DNA of 64,000 nucleotides from Azolla caroliniana (taxonomy: Eukaryota; Polypodiophyta), in NCBI GenBank assembly GCA_043228905.1, contig JBHGNT010000020.1, positions 9,300,001 through 9,364,000 on the forward strand, given 5' to 3'. The notes beneath the pieces were generated by a model. The model worked only from the letters and a program-made list of their open reading frames with translations, made no database searches and had not been told where the DNA came from. The translations under genes were made by a program, and so were the position numbers. This document shows positions 10,820 through 21,900 of the stretch, piece after piece. Position 1 is the first letter of the stretch, and each line of letters begins with the position of its first letter.

Positions 10820-11197
10820 TGTAGAAAGTAGCGTGCGGAAGCAGGTATGAAGACGGAACAGAAGGAAGGAAACTCAGGTTCAATGGAGAGCTTGAGCTTA
10901 CGCAGTATACGCGGGAGAGACAGAGAGAGTGAGAGAGAACACAAGAACTATATTCAACAATAATACTCAGTCTATACATAAGACGTGCTCAGTGAACACT
11001 TTTATACAAGTCCTAGAAGGACTGACCGAAGTACTGACAGAACTTCAATGCTCATCAAGAGCTCCTACACTAACTCCCAAATATATTCCTCACAGAATAT
11101 CTTTCCTAACGACCTCCCGGTTTACGTACTCGGCCTAACCGATCCGGTCCTCGGCTTCTTCAGCCGATCCGGCCGATGTTGAGCTTGTCTCTCAACA
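10820..11197 (-). repeat. 5' LTR of element A1
   Basis: 378 bases, matching 4840-5217 except at about six positions, mostly transitions. It would drive antisense transcription of A1. Immediately after it, 11203 resumes the interrupted integrase/RT connection frame of element O. Confidence 0.95.
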
Positions 11198-11326
11198 CTC
11201 ATGGGGTACTCACTCGAACAAAAGGGGTATAAGTGATAATAATCGTACTCGACCACAACCAAGTTTTCAAATGCTAATGGAAGATTAACAGAAAAAGGAC
11301 CGATGTACTTTCACAAGACAACAAGA

Positions 11327-11745
11327 TGACACAAAATGTTTACGTGGAAAACCTCAAGAGGCAAAATCACAGGAGTTCACCAACTCCGAACAGAATCACT
11401 ATCGGAGAGAGTTACGACAATGCGAAACTTAGAGGCAACGACCTCGAGCTCTGTGTCTTCACCCAGCAGCGGTTACAACAAAAAAGCTTTATGTATCTCT
11501 CTCTCTCTCTTGCTCTGTATAACACAAGAAAATAATTACAACTATTACAAACTTACTATTGCCCTACTTATATTTATACATATATAACTGTAGGACTATT
11601 TACACATGTGACCTGAACAATCACATCGGAACATATTTACTAATATGTCCTCACTTCTGGTTCACACTGGATCCGATCCGGATACCTTTCGGATCCATCC
11701 GGTCTGGCTCATCCGATCCCATCTAGAGGGACTGGTTTCCTAACA
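11327..11745 (-). repeat. 3' LTR of element C
   Basis: 419 bases, beginning TGTTAGGAAACCAGTCCCTC on the minus strand and ending TTTTGTGTCA. It is preceded internally by a short polypurine run (GAAGAGGGAG). It contains CCGGATG motifs, a GAGA tract and the GTTTTCCACGTAAAC block that links it to the T-family solo LTRs. Confidence 0.85.
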
Positions 11746-11761
11746 AACTCCCTCTTCACTC

Positions 11762-13290
11762 CGGCATGGGATGTCTTGCCAACCCAATCCATCTCTGCCA
11801 TGCGTCCAACTTGTCGACTGACAACACCTTGGTCAGCATGTCTGACCCGTTCTCCTCAATGTGAATCTTCGTCAACGAAAAATATTTATCTTCTCCCTTC
11901 TCCCGGAACCAGTGATATCTTCTTTGAATGTGCTTGGTCCGGGAGTGATAGGCAACGTTCTTCGCAAGGTGGATGACACTTTGACTATCACAGTAGAGAG
12001 AAATTCCTCTTGCCGGATCCCTAACTCTCTGATGAAGTCCTTCATCGGGATTACTTCCTTGCCAGCTTCTACAACCGCCATGTACTCCGCTTCTGTTGTC
12101 GACGGTGCCACAAACTTCTGCAGCCTCGACTGCCACGATACAACTCCCTCGACATAAGTCATGACGTATCCGGATGTAAACCGGTTGGTATCTACATCAA
12201 CTGACATGTCTGAATCTGTAAAGCCTTCCAATAGGGGTTTACCTGAGCCAAATCGGAAGCACACACTCGAGGTGCCTTTCAGATACCAGAGTATCCACTT
12301 GACGGCTACCCAATGTTCCCTTCCTGGATTGCTCATGAACCGGCTGACCACTCCGACTGCATATCCGATGTCCGGCCAGGTACACACCATTGTGTACATC
12401 AAGCTTCCGACTCCTGAGGCATAAGGTACCTTCATCATCTCAGGTTTCTCCGTCTTTGTTTTCAGCCTTTGCTTTTCGGATAGCTTGCACTTTGCCGGAA
12501 GTGTCGACCCGACCGGCTTCGCCTCCTCCATGATGAACCTTTGGAGCATCTTCGTTACATACTTCTCCTGTGATAGCCACAATACCTTCTTCGTCTGGTC
12601 CCGGACTATGTGCATCCCCAATATCTGTCTCACCGGACCCAAATCTTTCATTGAGAAGGACTGGTTTAGGGCCTTCTTAAGCATCCCGATTTTGATGTGG
12701 TCCCGTCCGACGATCAACATGTCGTCCATGTACAACAAGAGTATTAGGAAGTCTCCTCCATCAAACTTCTTCACGAACACGCAATTGTCGGCTTGCATCT
12801 TGTGGTATCCTTGGTCGGTCATAAAGGAGTCGAACTTCCGGTACCATTTCCGGGGAGCTTGCTTCAATCCATATAAGCTCTTCTACAACATGCACACAAG
12901 GTTCTTCTTCCCTTCCTTGATGAATCCTTTCGGCTGTTGCATATATATCTCCTCTTCAAGGTCACCATGTAGGAATGCCATCTTGACATCCAGTTGCTCG
13001 ACCTCGAGGTCCATGCTTGCCGCTATGCTCAATACCGTATGGATGGATGTCATCTTCACTAATGGGGCAAAGATCTCGTCGAAATCCATTCCTTTATTTT
13101 GCTGGAAGCCCTTCACCAAAATGCGGGGTTTGTACCTCGGTGGATTTTCGGTGTCTCCCGGTTTCAACTTGTACACTCACTTGTTCCGGAGCACCCTCTT
13201 TCCTTTCGGCAACTCCGTCAATTCATATGTATGGTTTTCATGTAGGGAATCCATCTCATATTGCATGGCACTTAACCACTTGTGGTTGTG
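11762..13290 (-). pseudogene. Reverse transcriptase and RNase H of element C
   Basis: RT motifs on the minus strand are QQNKGMDFDEIFAPLVKMTS, LEVEQLDVKMAFLHGDLEEEI and LKQAPRKWYRKFD. The catalytic box is YMDD (LLLYMDDMLIVG). RNase H follows (FTDSDMSVDVDTNRFTSGY, APSTTEAEYMA) and the tail LTKVLSVDKL precedes the LTR. A stop near 12884 and a frameshift near 12130 separate the pieces. The sequence belongs to a different copia lineage from A1, B and F: it has YMDD rather than YVDD and lacks their C-terminal extension, with the stop only a few residues before the LTR. Confidence 0.85.
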
Positions 13291-14397
13291 AGTGTCTTTC
13301 TTTGCTTCTTCGAAACGCTCCGGCTCCCCCTTGTCAGTCAGCAATACATGTTCTTCATTCGGAAATCTCTGAGGGGCTCTTCCTTTCTCTTAAAGGATAT
13401 CTCCATCCTTGATTTTCGGCCACCGGTTCTTCAGTTAGTTCTTCTTCCGAATCTGATTCGGGGTCTTGTTTGGTTCCGGCGTCCGATCCTTCTTCGGTCG
13501 GTTCGATTATTTGTCTGAGTCCGACCGATTCACTATGGTCTTCGATTGACATTGGGATTCCAACTGGATGGATCCTTGGATCTTCCAACCGATCTCTTTC
13601 GGTCGACCTGGAGGAGGCTATCTTCTTCTCCCGTTCAGTCAACGATGGTCTTGTCTTCCATGAAGACTATGTCCCTACTCCAGATCACCTTTTTTTCGGC
13701 TAGGTTCCACAACCGATAGATGTACTCATCATCACCGTACCCACGGAATATGCATGGCCGAGTTTTTGGGTCCAGTTTTCCCTGTTTGTCCTTTGCGATA
13801 TGCACATAAGAAAGACAACCAAACACCTTTAGATGCCGGTAAGAAACATCTTTACCGATCCATAATCTCTATGGTATGTATTCATTCGAGGGTGTTGAGG
13901 GTGATCTGTTTATCATGTATGTCGTTGTCGTAAACGGCTCATCACAAAACGCCTTGGACAACTTGGCATGTGTAAGCATACTCCAGACTCTTTCCATTAT
14001 GGTCCAGTTCATTCGCTCAGCCAACCCGTTAAGCTTTGCCGTCTTTGGCATGCTATACTCGAGCCGGATTCCCTTCGACCGACAGTACCCCTTGAATTTC
14101 CCATGGTATTTGCATCCGTTGTCCGCTCGGACTGCGTTCAGCTTCCAACCGATTTCTCTTTCTACTCTTGCATGGAACTCGTTGAAGACGGACAATACTT
14201 GGTCATCTATAAAAGTGACGAAGTACTGTGATCCGGCATGTGACTTCGTGTCCATGGAGCATACGTCGGTATGCACACGAGTTCAAGTAGTGCCTTCCGT
14301 CTCAATGGTGGTCTTGACAGGAAAGAGGTTCAGTTCTGCTTACCGGCGAAACAATCAGTGCACCTGTCATGAACATCAACTCGAATTTGAGCCTTAG
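13291..14397 (-). pseudogene. Integrase and linker of element C
   Basis: The minus strand carries HDRCTDCFAGKQ, then an integrase core with HTDVCSMDTKSHAGSQYFVTF and the end motif AKLNGLAERMNWT. YLWNRSPS-like sequence and the connection segment VFGCLSYVHIAKDKQGKLDP follow. An acidic linker rich in Glu/Ser ends in the typical RYPLRERKSP before RT. Frame breaks occur at about 13869, 13640 and 13355. Confidence 0.8.
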
Positions 14398-16075
14398 GTC
14401 CTTGTATATGTATATTTCTCCTACAAAAACATTAGACTTTAAACCTTTGTATAAAGACCGGTATGTAAGACTCAATATGTAAGTCTCAGTATGTAAGACT
14501 TGGCATGCAAGAATTAGTATGCTTGATATTATAGTATGTAAGACTTGGCGTGAGCATGCTTATCATGTATCACTACATGTATAAAAAGGGTTGATCTCCC
14601 TTGTTAACATCAAGGAGATCAACACCAGTCATGAAATAGATATTCTTACTCATTGTCATCAATTTCTCCATCTCTCTATCTCATCAACTTTCCCATCTCT
14701 TTATCTTCCAACTGTTCATCCGTGACAGATTGATCTCCTTCCTTCTTTTTTGTCTTTCTTAACACACTATCATGTTTGAATCATCAGTATCCTTGAGAAA
14801 ATTTTGGCGGTCCTACAACAACTCCAACATGAGAATGCGAACTTGTGAAACTCTGTTCAAGAACTTCATGCAACCACAATGGTTATACCTCTCTCAATTC
14901 TTGACCCTTCTATTGTAGAATCCAATGTAAGCTTGCCAGACAAATTTGATGGAACAAGGTCATAGTTAAGAGGCTTCTGTTAGGAAATAGGTCCCTCCGG
15001 ATGGGAAGTGAAAAGAACAATGATGATGAGAAAACTCGGTCGAGGCCGATAGGCCTCGTCCGGAACAGGATGACGAGTACCCGGCAATGGAAGACCCGGT
15101 GAGAACCGGATGACGAGTACTCGGCAAGAGCCGGATGGTGAAGACCTGGTGAGAACCGGATGTGGAGTACCCAACAACGGAAGACCCGGTGAGAACCGGA
15201 TGACGTGTGCCCGGCAAGAGCCGGATGATGCAGGCCCGGTGAGGAGTGCTCACCGGATGAAGGGACATATTCGTAAATATGTTTCTGAGAGTCCATCAGG
15301 GCTATATTTGTAAATAGCCGAAAAGTCATATTAGTATAAATATGACTTAGGGCAAACTTAGTATTGGTTGGTTGTCATTCTTGTTGGTTCAAGATTAGAG
15401 TGCGTAACTGTGTACAGAGAGAGTGAGAGAGAGAAAGAGGTTTGCCTCTGTTGTAACCGCCGCCTGTGGCGAAGATAGCAAGCTCGAGGTCGTTGCTTTG
15501 GTGCTTTACTATTGTACATTCTGATATAGTGATAGTTTGCAGTCTGTGGGCTGCCGTGGTTTTTCCCTAGTTTGGGTTTTCCACGTAAACATCCTGTGTA
15601 CTCTTCTCTTCACTGTGTCGTGCGTTCATTACCCGTTTTTTGTGTTTTATGAGGCTCGGTTGTGGTCGAGCGTTGTTCATCGGGAGCGTGTGTTCCTGTC
15701 AGCTTCATCAACCAAATCCGCCTTATTATTCGCCTTCAGCCTTGACGATATTCTGATGGCTTTCAACAAGTTGGGCTCATTGGCACGTTGCTGACAAGAC
15801 AAGTGCAAGCCTGGTTTGCCCCGCTTGTGGAGACCTCTTCGCCTCTCTTGAATGACTTCCAAGCATTTCTTACGAATTTGAGGCAACTTTTGGGGAGACC
15901 GACAAACGGCGAGCCGCACTCAACAAACTATATGCGTTACAACAAGGAGAACGTGCGGCATCAATTGATGCATCTGAATTTCGTTAGTTTGCGTGCGATG
16001 TCGAATGGGATGGACAAGCCCTCCTCGATCAATTCCGTTGAGGATTATGAGGTGAGATAAAAAATCTATGTATTG
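14398..16075 (+). mobile_element. Ty3-gypsy fragment H (LTR part plus gag), split by a solo LTR
   Basis: About 14400-14765 looks like an LTR: repeated tatgtaagact motifs, a TATA-like catgtataaaaagg near 14578 and an end in CTTAACA. The gag begins with LPDKFDGTRS near 14935. After the solo LTR (14978-15701) the frame continues with an Ile-Asn-Gln-Ile-Arg stretch, AWFAPLVETSSPLLNDF and then ALNKLY-like sequence to about 16075. This Tf/Tcn1-like Gag is typical of a chromovirus branch known from fungi and non-seed plants. The rest of the element is absent. Confidence 0.7.
14978..15701 (+). mobile_element. Solo LTR, family T (724 bases)
   Basis: TGTTAGGAAATAGGTCCCTCC...TTCCTGTCA with a perfect target duplication GCTTC (14973-14977 and 15702-15706). 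Removing it restores the gag frame of fragment H across the junction. The U3 part (about 15060-15260) consists of expanded units containing CCGGATG. TATA-like tagtataaatatgac lies near 15336. A GAGA tract and the GTTTTCCACGTAAAC block follow. Confidence 0.9.
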
Positions 16076-17259
16076 ATCTTCCGGGCTCGGGCCACCATCA
16101 GGCCTCCTCTACAAAACTTCATTGTGCCGTTCTGGATGCTACCCGTGTCGCCTTCATCGTCTAGTCGACTGGCTAAGATAAGGTTCATTCGAACCTCTGG
16201 ATTGTATCAAACATCTTTCAATGGTAGTTTGCACCCGGTTGATGTTGTCAGCCACACATCTCCTATGCTGACAATTCGGCATGCGCCTTCATTCCCCATC
16301 CTTACACAACCGTGATTTCCGGCTCTGTAAGATGAGAAGCACTTCCAGTCGTGGGTCAGATGGAACGATGCTCTAGAGTCGACCACCCATATTGATTCAA
16401 TGCTAACCAGGTGCAACTTACTCTCCTCAGTTATTAGTAGTAGTTCCTCTTCACTTGTTGTGATTGCCGATGTTCCTTTCCTCTTCGAAATCTTCTTCGG
16501 TTAGAGGTCGTCGGCTCCCCTTTTTGCTTTCTTGAAGTGTCAGCAATTCTTTTGGAAATGCCCCAGTTTCCCTCAGTAGATACAGGTAGGCTTCCCCCTT
16601 GACTTCAGCCTTGTTCCCAACTTCTCCCGGCTCAGAGGACTTCTATTCTGGCCTCGTCCCCAATTTGAATCATTTTCCATAACTAAGGCCTTTGGGTCGA
16701 TTCCGGACTCTCGGCCCTTCCAGCGAGCTTCCTCATTCAGGAAGCTTGATTTTACTCTCACTAGGGACAAGTTCTTCTTTTCCAGTCCTGCGTTTCCCAA
16801 CGTAATGACCAACGTCTCCTAGCTATCGAGAAGGGATCTAAGTAGTAACAATGCCAATACCTCGTTGGCTAACGATACTTCGTGCGAGGTAGTCTGGTTT
16901 ATTAGCCCCTGGACCCATCTTGATATCGGAGTCTCACTATTTTTCGAAATAAAGAGACTCGATTCATTGCATTCTTGTTCTCCAGCATAGTACCAATCTT
17001 CGCCCAGAGTTCATGACCCTTGTTCTCTTTAATGAAGTTGTTGTATAGGCTCATGTTGATGAAGCAATGAATGTATGTCGTCATATTCAGATGCATTATC
17101 TCCTAGGTTGCGGCATCAATCTTGTCCAGACTTTTGTCTCCAAACTGCACCGACAGCCAGAGATCATTGACCACTAGCATGTCCCTCATCTTTGACTTCG
17201 ACACTGGGTAGTTGGAGCCAATAAGCTTGAACAGGCCACCAAATGACTCTTGCATTGTT
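16070..17259 (-). pseudogene. gag and protease of element C
   Basis: From the right: FKLIGSNYPV, MRDMLVVNDLWLSVQFGDKS, then CFINMSLYNNF and AKIGTMLENKNAMNRVSLF, a copia UBN2/gag domain. A basic region and a degenerate CCHC knuckle follow (about 16560-16500). The protease region WVVDSRASFHLTHDWKCF comes next. The retropepsin DSG is DSR here, which would destroy the active site. Several stops interrupt the reading (for example about 17103, 16902 and 16810). The 3' end runs into fragment H near 16070. Confidence 0.75.
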
Positions 17260-17672
17260 TGACACAGAATGTTTCCATGGAAAACCTCGAGAGGCAAAAA
17301 CATGGGAGTTCACAAACTCTGAACTGAATCACTATTGGAGAGAGTTACTACAATGAGAAACTTAGAGGCAATGACCTCGAGCTCTGTGTCTTCGCCAACT
17401 AACAGTTACAATAGAAAAAGCTTTATGTATCTCTCTCTCTCTCTCTCTCTCTCTTAGTATAACACACGAGAAAACATTACAACAACCACAAACTTAATAT
17501 TGCCCTAGTTATATTAATACATATATAACTGTAGGAATATTTACAAATGTGACCTCAACAGTCACATCAAAACATATTTACTAATATGTCCTCACTTCTG
17601 ATTCACACCGGGTCCGATCTGGATACCTTCCGGATCCATCCGATCCCATCTGGAGGGACCGGTTTCCCAACA
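17260..17672 (-). repeat. 5' LTR of element C
   Basis: 413 bases, homologous to 11327-11745, with TGTTGGGAAACCGGTCCCTCC at its start on the minus strand and a (CT)n tract on the plus strand at about 17430-17454. The internal side should carry a primer-binding site. Instead gag coding sequence starts within four bases. Confidence 0.8.
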
Positions 17673-17947
17673 TGGTCCACATATATCTGTGTGGACAAGT
17701 TCTAGGGGTTGTCGTACCATCTCGTAGTGGAGAGAGAGCATACTTCAGGCTTGTTTCCCATAACGACAATGCTTGCAGAAGTCCGTCTTCATTTGGAGTT
17801 TCGGGATGTAGGCGATCACCATCAGTAGGTCCAGTCCGGCTTGTGACTTATGGCCGAGTCGTCCATGCCATAAGTTTGAATTAGACGATTCGGTTACGTT
17901 CACGATACCCTTTGGATTGATCGCGCTCTGATACCATGTAGAAACAA
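17673..17947 (-). mobile_element. Antisense copia fragment D (PBS joined to pre-integrase)
   Basis: On the minus strand 17947-17936 is the end of a family-A LTR (TTTGTTTCTACA). It is followed by TGGTATCAGAGCGCGA, an iMet primer-binding site. Gag and protease are missing: the next sequence is already pre-integrase (SNLWHGRLGHKSQAGLDLL, CKHCRYGKQA) and the integrase start LELVHTDICG. It stops at the LTR of element C (17672). It is an internally deleted copy, later cut by C. Confidence 0.75.
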
Positions 17948-18033
17948 AGAGCGCGAGGGTTGAGAACCTCTGCAGCCGACATTCTCTTTCGCAAGAAGAA
18001 AACCTAACCTTTGTAAAGAACAAAAAAAAACAA

Positions 18034-18990
18034 ATGGATAGAGGAATGGCTAGCTCGCTCCCGGTGGAGAAGCTCGACAGATCCAACTACGCATCTTGGT
18101 CATACAAGATGCACCAATACCTGCTTAGGCATCGTTACTGGAGCTATGTCCACGGAGCTAATGACACAACACCTGATGTGGCACACAAGGACTTCCCGGT
18201 GTGGGAACAATCGGTAAGCAGAGTCATGTACTGCTTTGCGTCCAGTGTCGGAGACCAGCTGCTGAGCCACGTCTGAGATGCCAAGACGCCGAAAGAGGCT
18301 TGGGGAAACCTGAAGAAGGTGTTCGCCGCAAGCACTACAGCTCGGAAGCTGCAACTCCGACAGGAGTTGAGCAATGTCCGGAAGAAGGACATGACGGTGG
18401 CTGATTACACGGCCCAAATCAAAGAGATCTATGACTCGCTTGCCTCTATCAACGTCACAGTAGAGGAAGACTACTTGGTACAGGTCTGTCTTGGGGGCCT
18501 GGCGTCTAAGTTCTGAGCTTTCCGGACAACAATATGTACGAGGGAGAATACACAGTCATTTTTCGACTTACAGTCGATGCTCCTTGTAGAGGAGAACCAC
18601 GCTGGTGCGTCAACAAGTGCACCCACAGACAGCCGGATGTTGTACACGGAGGCGGATTGGCCCCTGTGGGCGTGGTGGACGAGGTGGGTCGGCACGCATT
18701 GGAGGCGGTCGGCAAGGGCAAGGCCGACGACACAGAGACTGTGCCGACAGCAGTTCCGGGACCTCCACAACCAAGGGGAGTCAAGGTGGCGCCGGAGGCC
18801 AGCAAGACAAATCCGCCACGGAATGCTGGTACTGTGGTAAAAAGGGCCACAAAGAAAGCGAGTGCTAGAAGAAGCGCGCCGAGTCGGACGAATCCGGACC
18901 TGGCAGAGAGAACCGGCAATACTCGCACTACGCAGAAGGATCGGGAGGATCCAAAACCGGAAAAGCCGGTAAAGGGCCAGCCTTGGTGAT
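18034..18990 (+). pseudogene. gag of element B
   Basis: Starts MDRGMASSLPVEKLDRSNYA at 18034 in the same position and sequence as A1 gag. The gag domain runs through QLLSHV, QLRQELSNVRKKDMTVADY and GLASKF. A TGA at 18274-18276 (Arg codon in A1) and a TGA near 18514 (Gly codon in A1) interrupt it. The Arg/Gly-rich linker and CCHC knuckle CWYCGKKGHKESEC lie in another frame (18605-18868), so there is also a frameshift. A TAG replaces the Trp after the knuckle. Loss of function is certain. Confidence 0.85.
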
Positions 18991-21900
18991 GAAACACGAG
19001 GCTAACTCGATGAAGAAGACCACTTCCACATCGGAGGAAGTGTGGTACGTTGATTTCGGTGCATCAAATCACATGACGAACCACAAAGAGTGGTTCTCCT
19101 TCCTGGAGACACCGGAACAACCGGGAGTTGTCGAAACCGGAGACGACACTCCTCACCCAATCGTGCATATCGGTGAAGTCCCTTTGAGCCACGTCGAACA
19201 GAGGGGGAAGCTGATGAACGTATTACACGTTCCGACTATCACGAAGAACCTGGTGTCGGTCGGACAAATCGTCGACCAGGGAATGCAGGTGCGGTTTACG
19301 CACCTCGGGTGCTTCATCGAGGAGGAGGGCCAGATTCTTGCACAAGGGCGTAGAGACGAGAGGATGTTCATCCTCGACACCAATGACGTCAACATCGCTT
19401 TGTTCGCCAAAGGACAAAAGATTGAATCGGACATCGATCTCTGGCACAAGCGGATCAGCCACGTCAATTACCGGAGGCTTCAAGACCTGCAAACGAAACA
19501 AATTGTTTTCGGTTTGCCGAATTCAGTGGCCGGAAGACCCAAGTATGTGAAGCCTGCCAACTCGGGAAGCAACACCGGCTTCCATTCCCCACCGAACGAA
19601 ATCGTAGTCGTAACAAGATCGACCTTATTCATTCGGATGTATGGGGACCGGCACAGAACGTGAGTCTTGGTGGGAGTCGATACTTCGTCTCCTTCATCGA
19701 CGACTATAGCCAGCACACATGGATCTACCTCATTGAGCGGAAGAGCGAAGTCTTCGACTGTTTCCGGAACCTCCAAAGCATGGTGGAACAGGAATTGGAG
19801 AGGAAGATCAAGTGCATGTGGTCAGATGGCGGGAAAGAATATTTTTCCGGCCAATTCAATAATTATTTGCAACAAACAGGATTTCGGAGAGAGTTCAGCT
19901 ACAGATACACACAGGAGCAAAACAGTGTGGCCGAAAGGAAGAATCGGTCGCTTGTCGACGCGGCAAGGGAATGCTGGAAGAGAAGAGCATGCCCCATTTC
20001 TAGTGGGCGGAGGCGGTCCGGACGGCCGTCTACATCCAAAACCGGATTGGTGACAAGGTGTCCACGCATGAGCTATATTTCGGGCGCAAGCCGAACTTGA
20101 GACACCTTCTGATTTTTAGCAGCATAACATATGTGCATGTTTCAGATGAGAAGCGAAGGAAGCTGGATGCAAAATCGGAGAAGTGCATCCTCGTCGGCTA
20201 CTCACATGAGTAAAAGGGGTATAAGTGTTATAACCCCCGGACGAAGCAGGTCCGAGTTAGTCGAGATGTTGAGTTTGATGAGACGGCATCATGGTATGCC
20301 TTACCGTCTCCAACTTCCGACCCTGACCTGATACCGGAGGATGAAGCTAGTGAGCCTGAACCGGTCCAGATAGAAGATGATGAATCCGGGATTCAAGAAG
20401 AGAGTCCGGAATCGTTTCGGTTAAGTGGGCCGAACGAGAGACTGGGTCAATCCGACCAGTCAGAAGAGGAACCAGCGAGTAGTGAGGACTCTGTCGTGCT
20501 TTCCCCGCGCAAGGAACCGAGGAGACGGTTCACCCGCAAAGAGAAGGGGAAGAAGAAGATGCCGGATTATGAAACCGGTAATGACGAGTCGGATCAGAGC
20601 GGATCCGACTCCGGAAAGAAAAATGACGGTTCTTCGGCACTGAAGACCGAACCGGCCAAGAAGGGCCTGAAACCGGGTAACGGTGGGTTACACCGGTCAA
20701 CCCGCCAGAAGGAACCTGTTAAGCTGTACGGGTACAATGAGTACACGGCGCATCACTATGTGTACATGACCAAGGTGGCGGAAGTGCGTGAGCCGGAGAG
20801 CTACGCAGAAGCGGGAAGGGATGCAAATTGGTGTGCTGTTATGGAGGAAGAGATGCGGGCACTTGATGCCAATGAGACATGGGACTTGGTTGACCCTCCC
20901 CGTCATTGTAAACCGATCGGATGCAAGTGGGTGTACAAGGTAAAGTACAACGCCGACGGTTCAGTTAATCGGTACAAGGCCCGGTTAGTGGCGAAGGGAT
21001 ACGCGAAGACCTACAGAATCAACTACAACGAGACCTTCGCTCCGGTAGCGAAGATGACAACAGTTCGTGTGGTGTTGGCGGTTGTTGTGGCAAGGGAGTG
21101 CCATCTTCACCAGATGGATGTGAAGAATTCATTTCTTCAAGGCGATCTAGAAGAAGAGGTCTTTCTGACCCAACCTCCCAGTTTTCAATCGAAAATGAAC
21201 AAGTCGGTTGTATGCCGGCTAAAGAAGTCACTTTATGGCCTGAAACAAGCCTCCCGAGCTTGGAATGCGAAGATTACGCACCAGTTGCGTAAGTTGGGGT
21301 TTGCGGCCTCCAAGTTCGACTCTTCATTGTTCATCTAACAAGGTCCGGACGGTCTGGTTTGCATCTTGTTGTATGTTGATGATCTAGTCATCACCGGACC
21401 CAGACTCGATGAAATCCGCCGAGTCAAGTCCCAGCTGTCAGACGCATTTGAGATGAAGGACCTGGGGGACCTTCACTATTTCCTTGGGATAGAGGTGATC
21501 CAAACCCCCGACGACATATTCCTCTCACAAAGACACTATGTGTTGAATATGTTGTACAAGTTCGGCATGACAGAATGTCGACTTGTCTCTACACCCTTGG
21601 ACCGGAAACAGAAGCTATGTCCCAACTCCGGACCAGCCTGCGATGAGAAACGGTTCTGACAAATTGTCAGAAGCCTTATATATTTGACCATCACCCGACC
21701 TGACATAAGCTATCCGGTCGGTGTGATTAGCCAATTCATGTAGAAGCTGACCGTAGAGAATCTTCAGTGCGCGCACCGAATACTGCGGTATGTGAGTGGC
21801 ACGAAGGACCGGGGACTGTTATACTGGCGAGGTATGACCGAAGAGCTAGTCGGCTACACAAATGTTGATTGGGCCGGCGATGCATCAGATCGTCGTTCAA

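Larger units (their letters stand above)
4840..11197 (-). mobile_element. Complete antisense Ty1-copia element A1
   Basis: Two 378-base LTRs (4840-5217 and 10820-11197) begin TGTTGAGAG and end TTTCTACA on the minus strand. They flank gag-pol in reverse orientation. The target duplication CTCAT is perfect (4835-4839 and 11198-11202). The primer-binding site lies inside 10819 and the polypurine tract at 5218-5228. By eye the LTRs differ at about six sites, so the insertion is fairly young, yet gag-pol carries several stops, one RNase H frameshift and a solo LTR in gag. It sits inside element O. Confidence 0.95.
2948..11326 (+). mobile_element. Outer Ty1-copia remnant (element O), split by two insertions
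   Basis: The sense-strand pieces are 2948-4167, 4700-4839 and 11203-11326. They read in order through protease (DSGA), pre-integrase, integrase core and the start of the connection region to RT. The breaks coincide exactly with a solo LTR (4168-4699, AATGT duplicated) and a full copia element (4840-11197, CTCAT duplicated). Neither LTR of O itself is recognised. Its 3' part is lost at the boundary of the antisense copia LTR at 11327. Confidence 0.8.
11327..17672 (-). mobile_element. Antisense Ty1-copia element C, interrupted
   Basis: Flanked by related LTRs at 11327-11745 and 17260-17672, each TGTTAGG/TGTTGGG...TGTGTCA on the minus strand. The reverse-strand order is gag (17259-16560), protease (about 16420-16070), integrase (14397-13635), then RT and RNase H (13290-11762). 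A foreign Ty3 segment occupies about 14400-16070, between protease and integrase. There is no matching 5-base target duplication (caaga versus tggtc), and gag starts directly at the 5' LTR with no primer-binding site. The element has therefore been rearranged or its 5' leader deleted. Confidence 0.8.
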
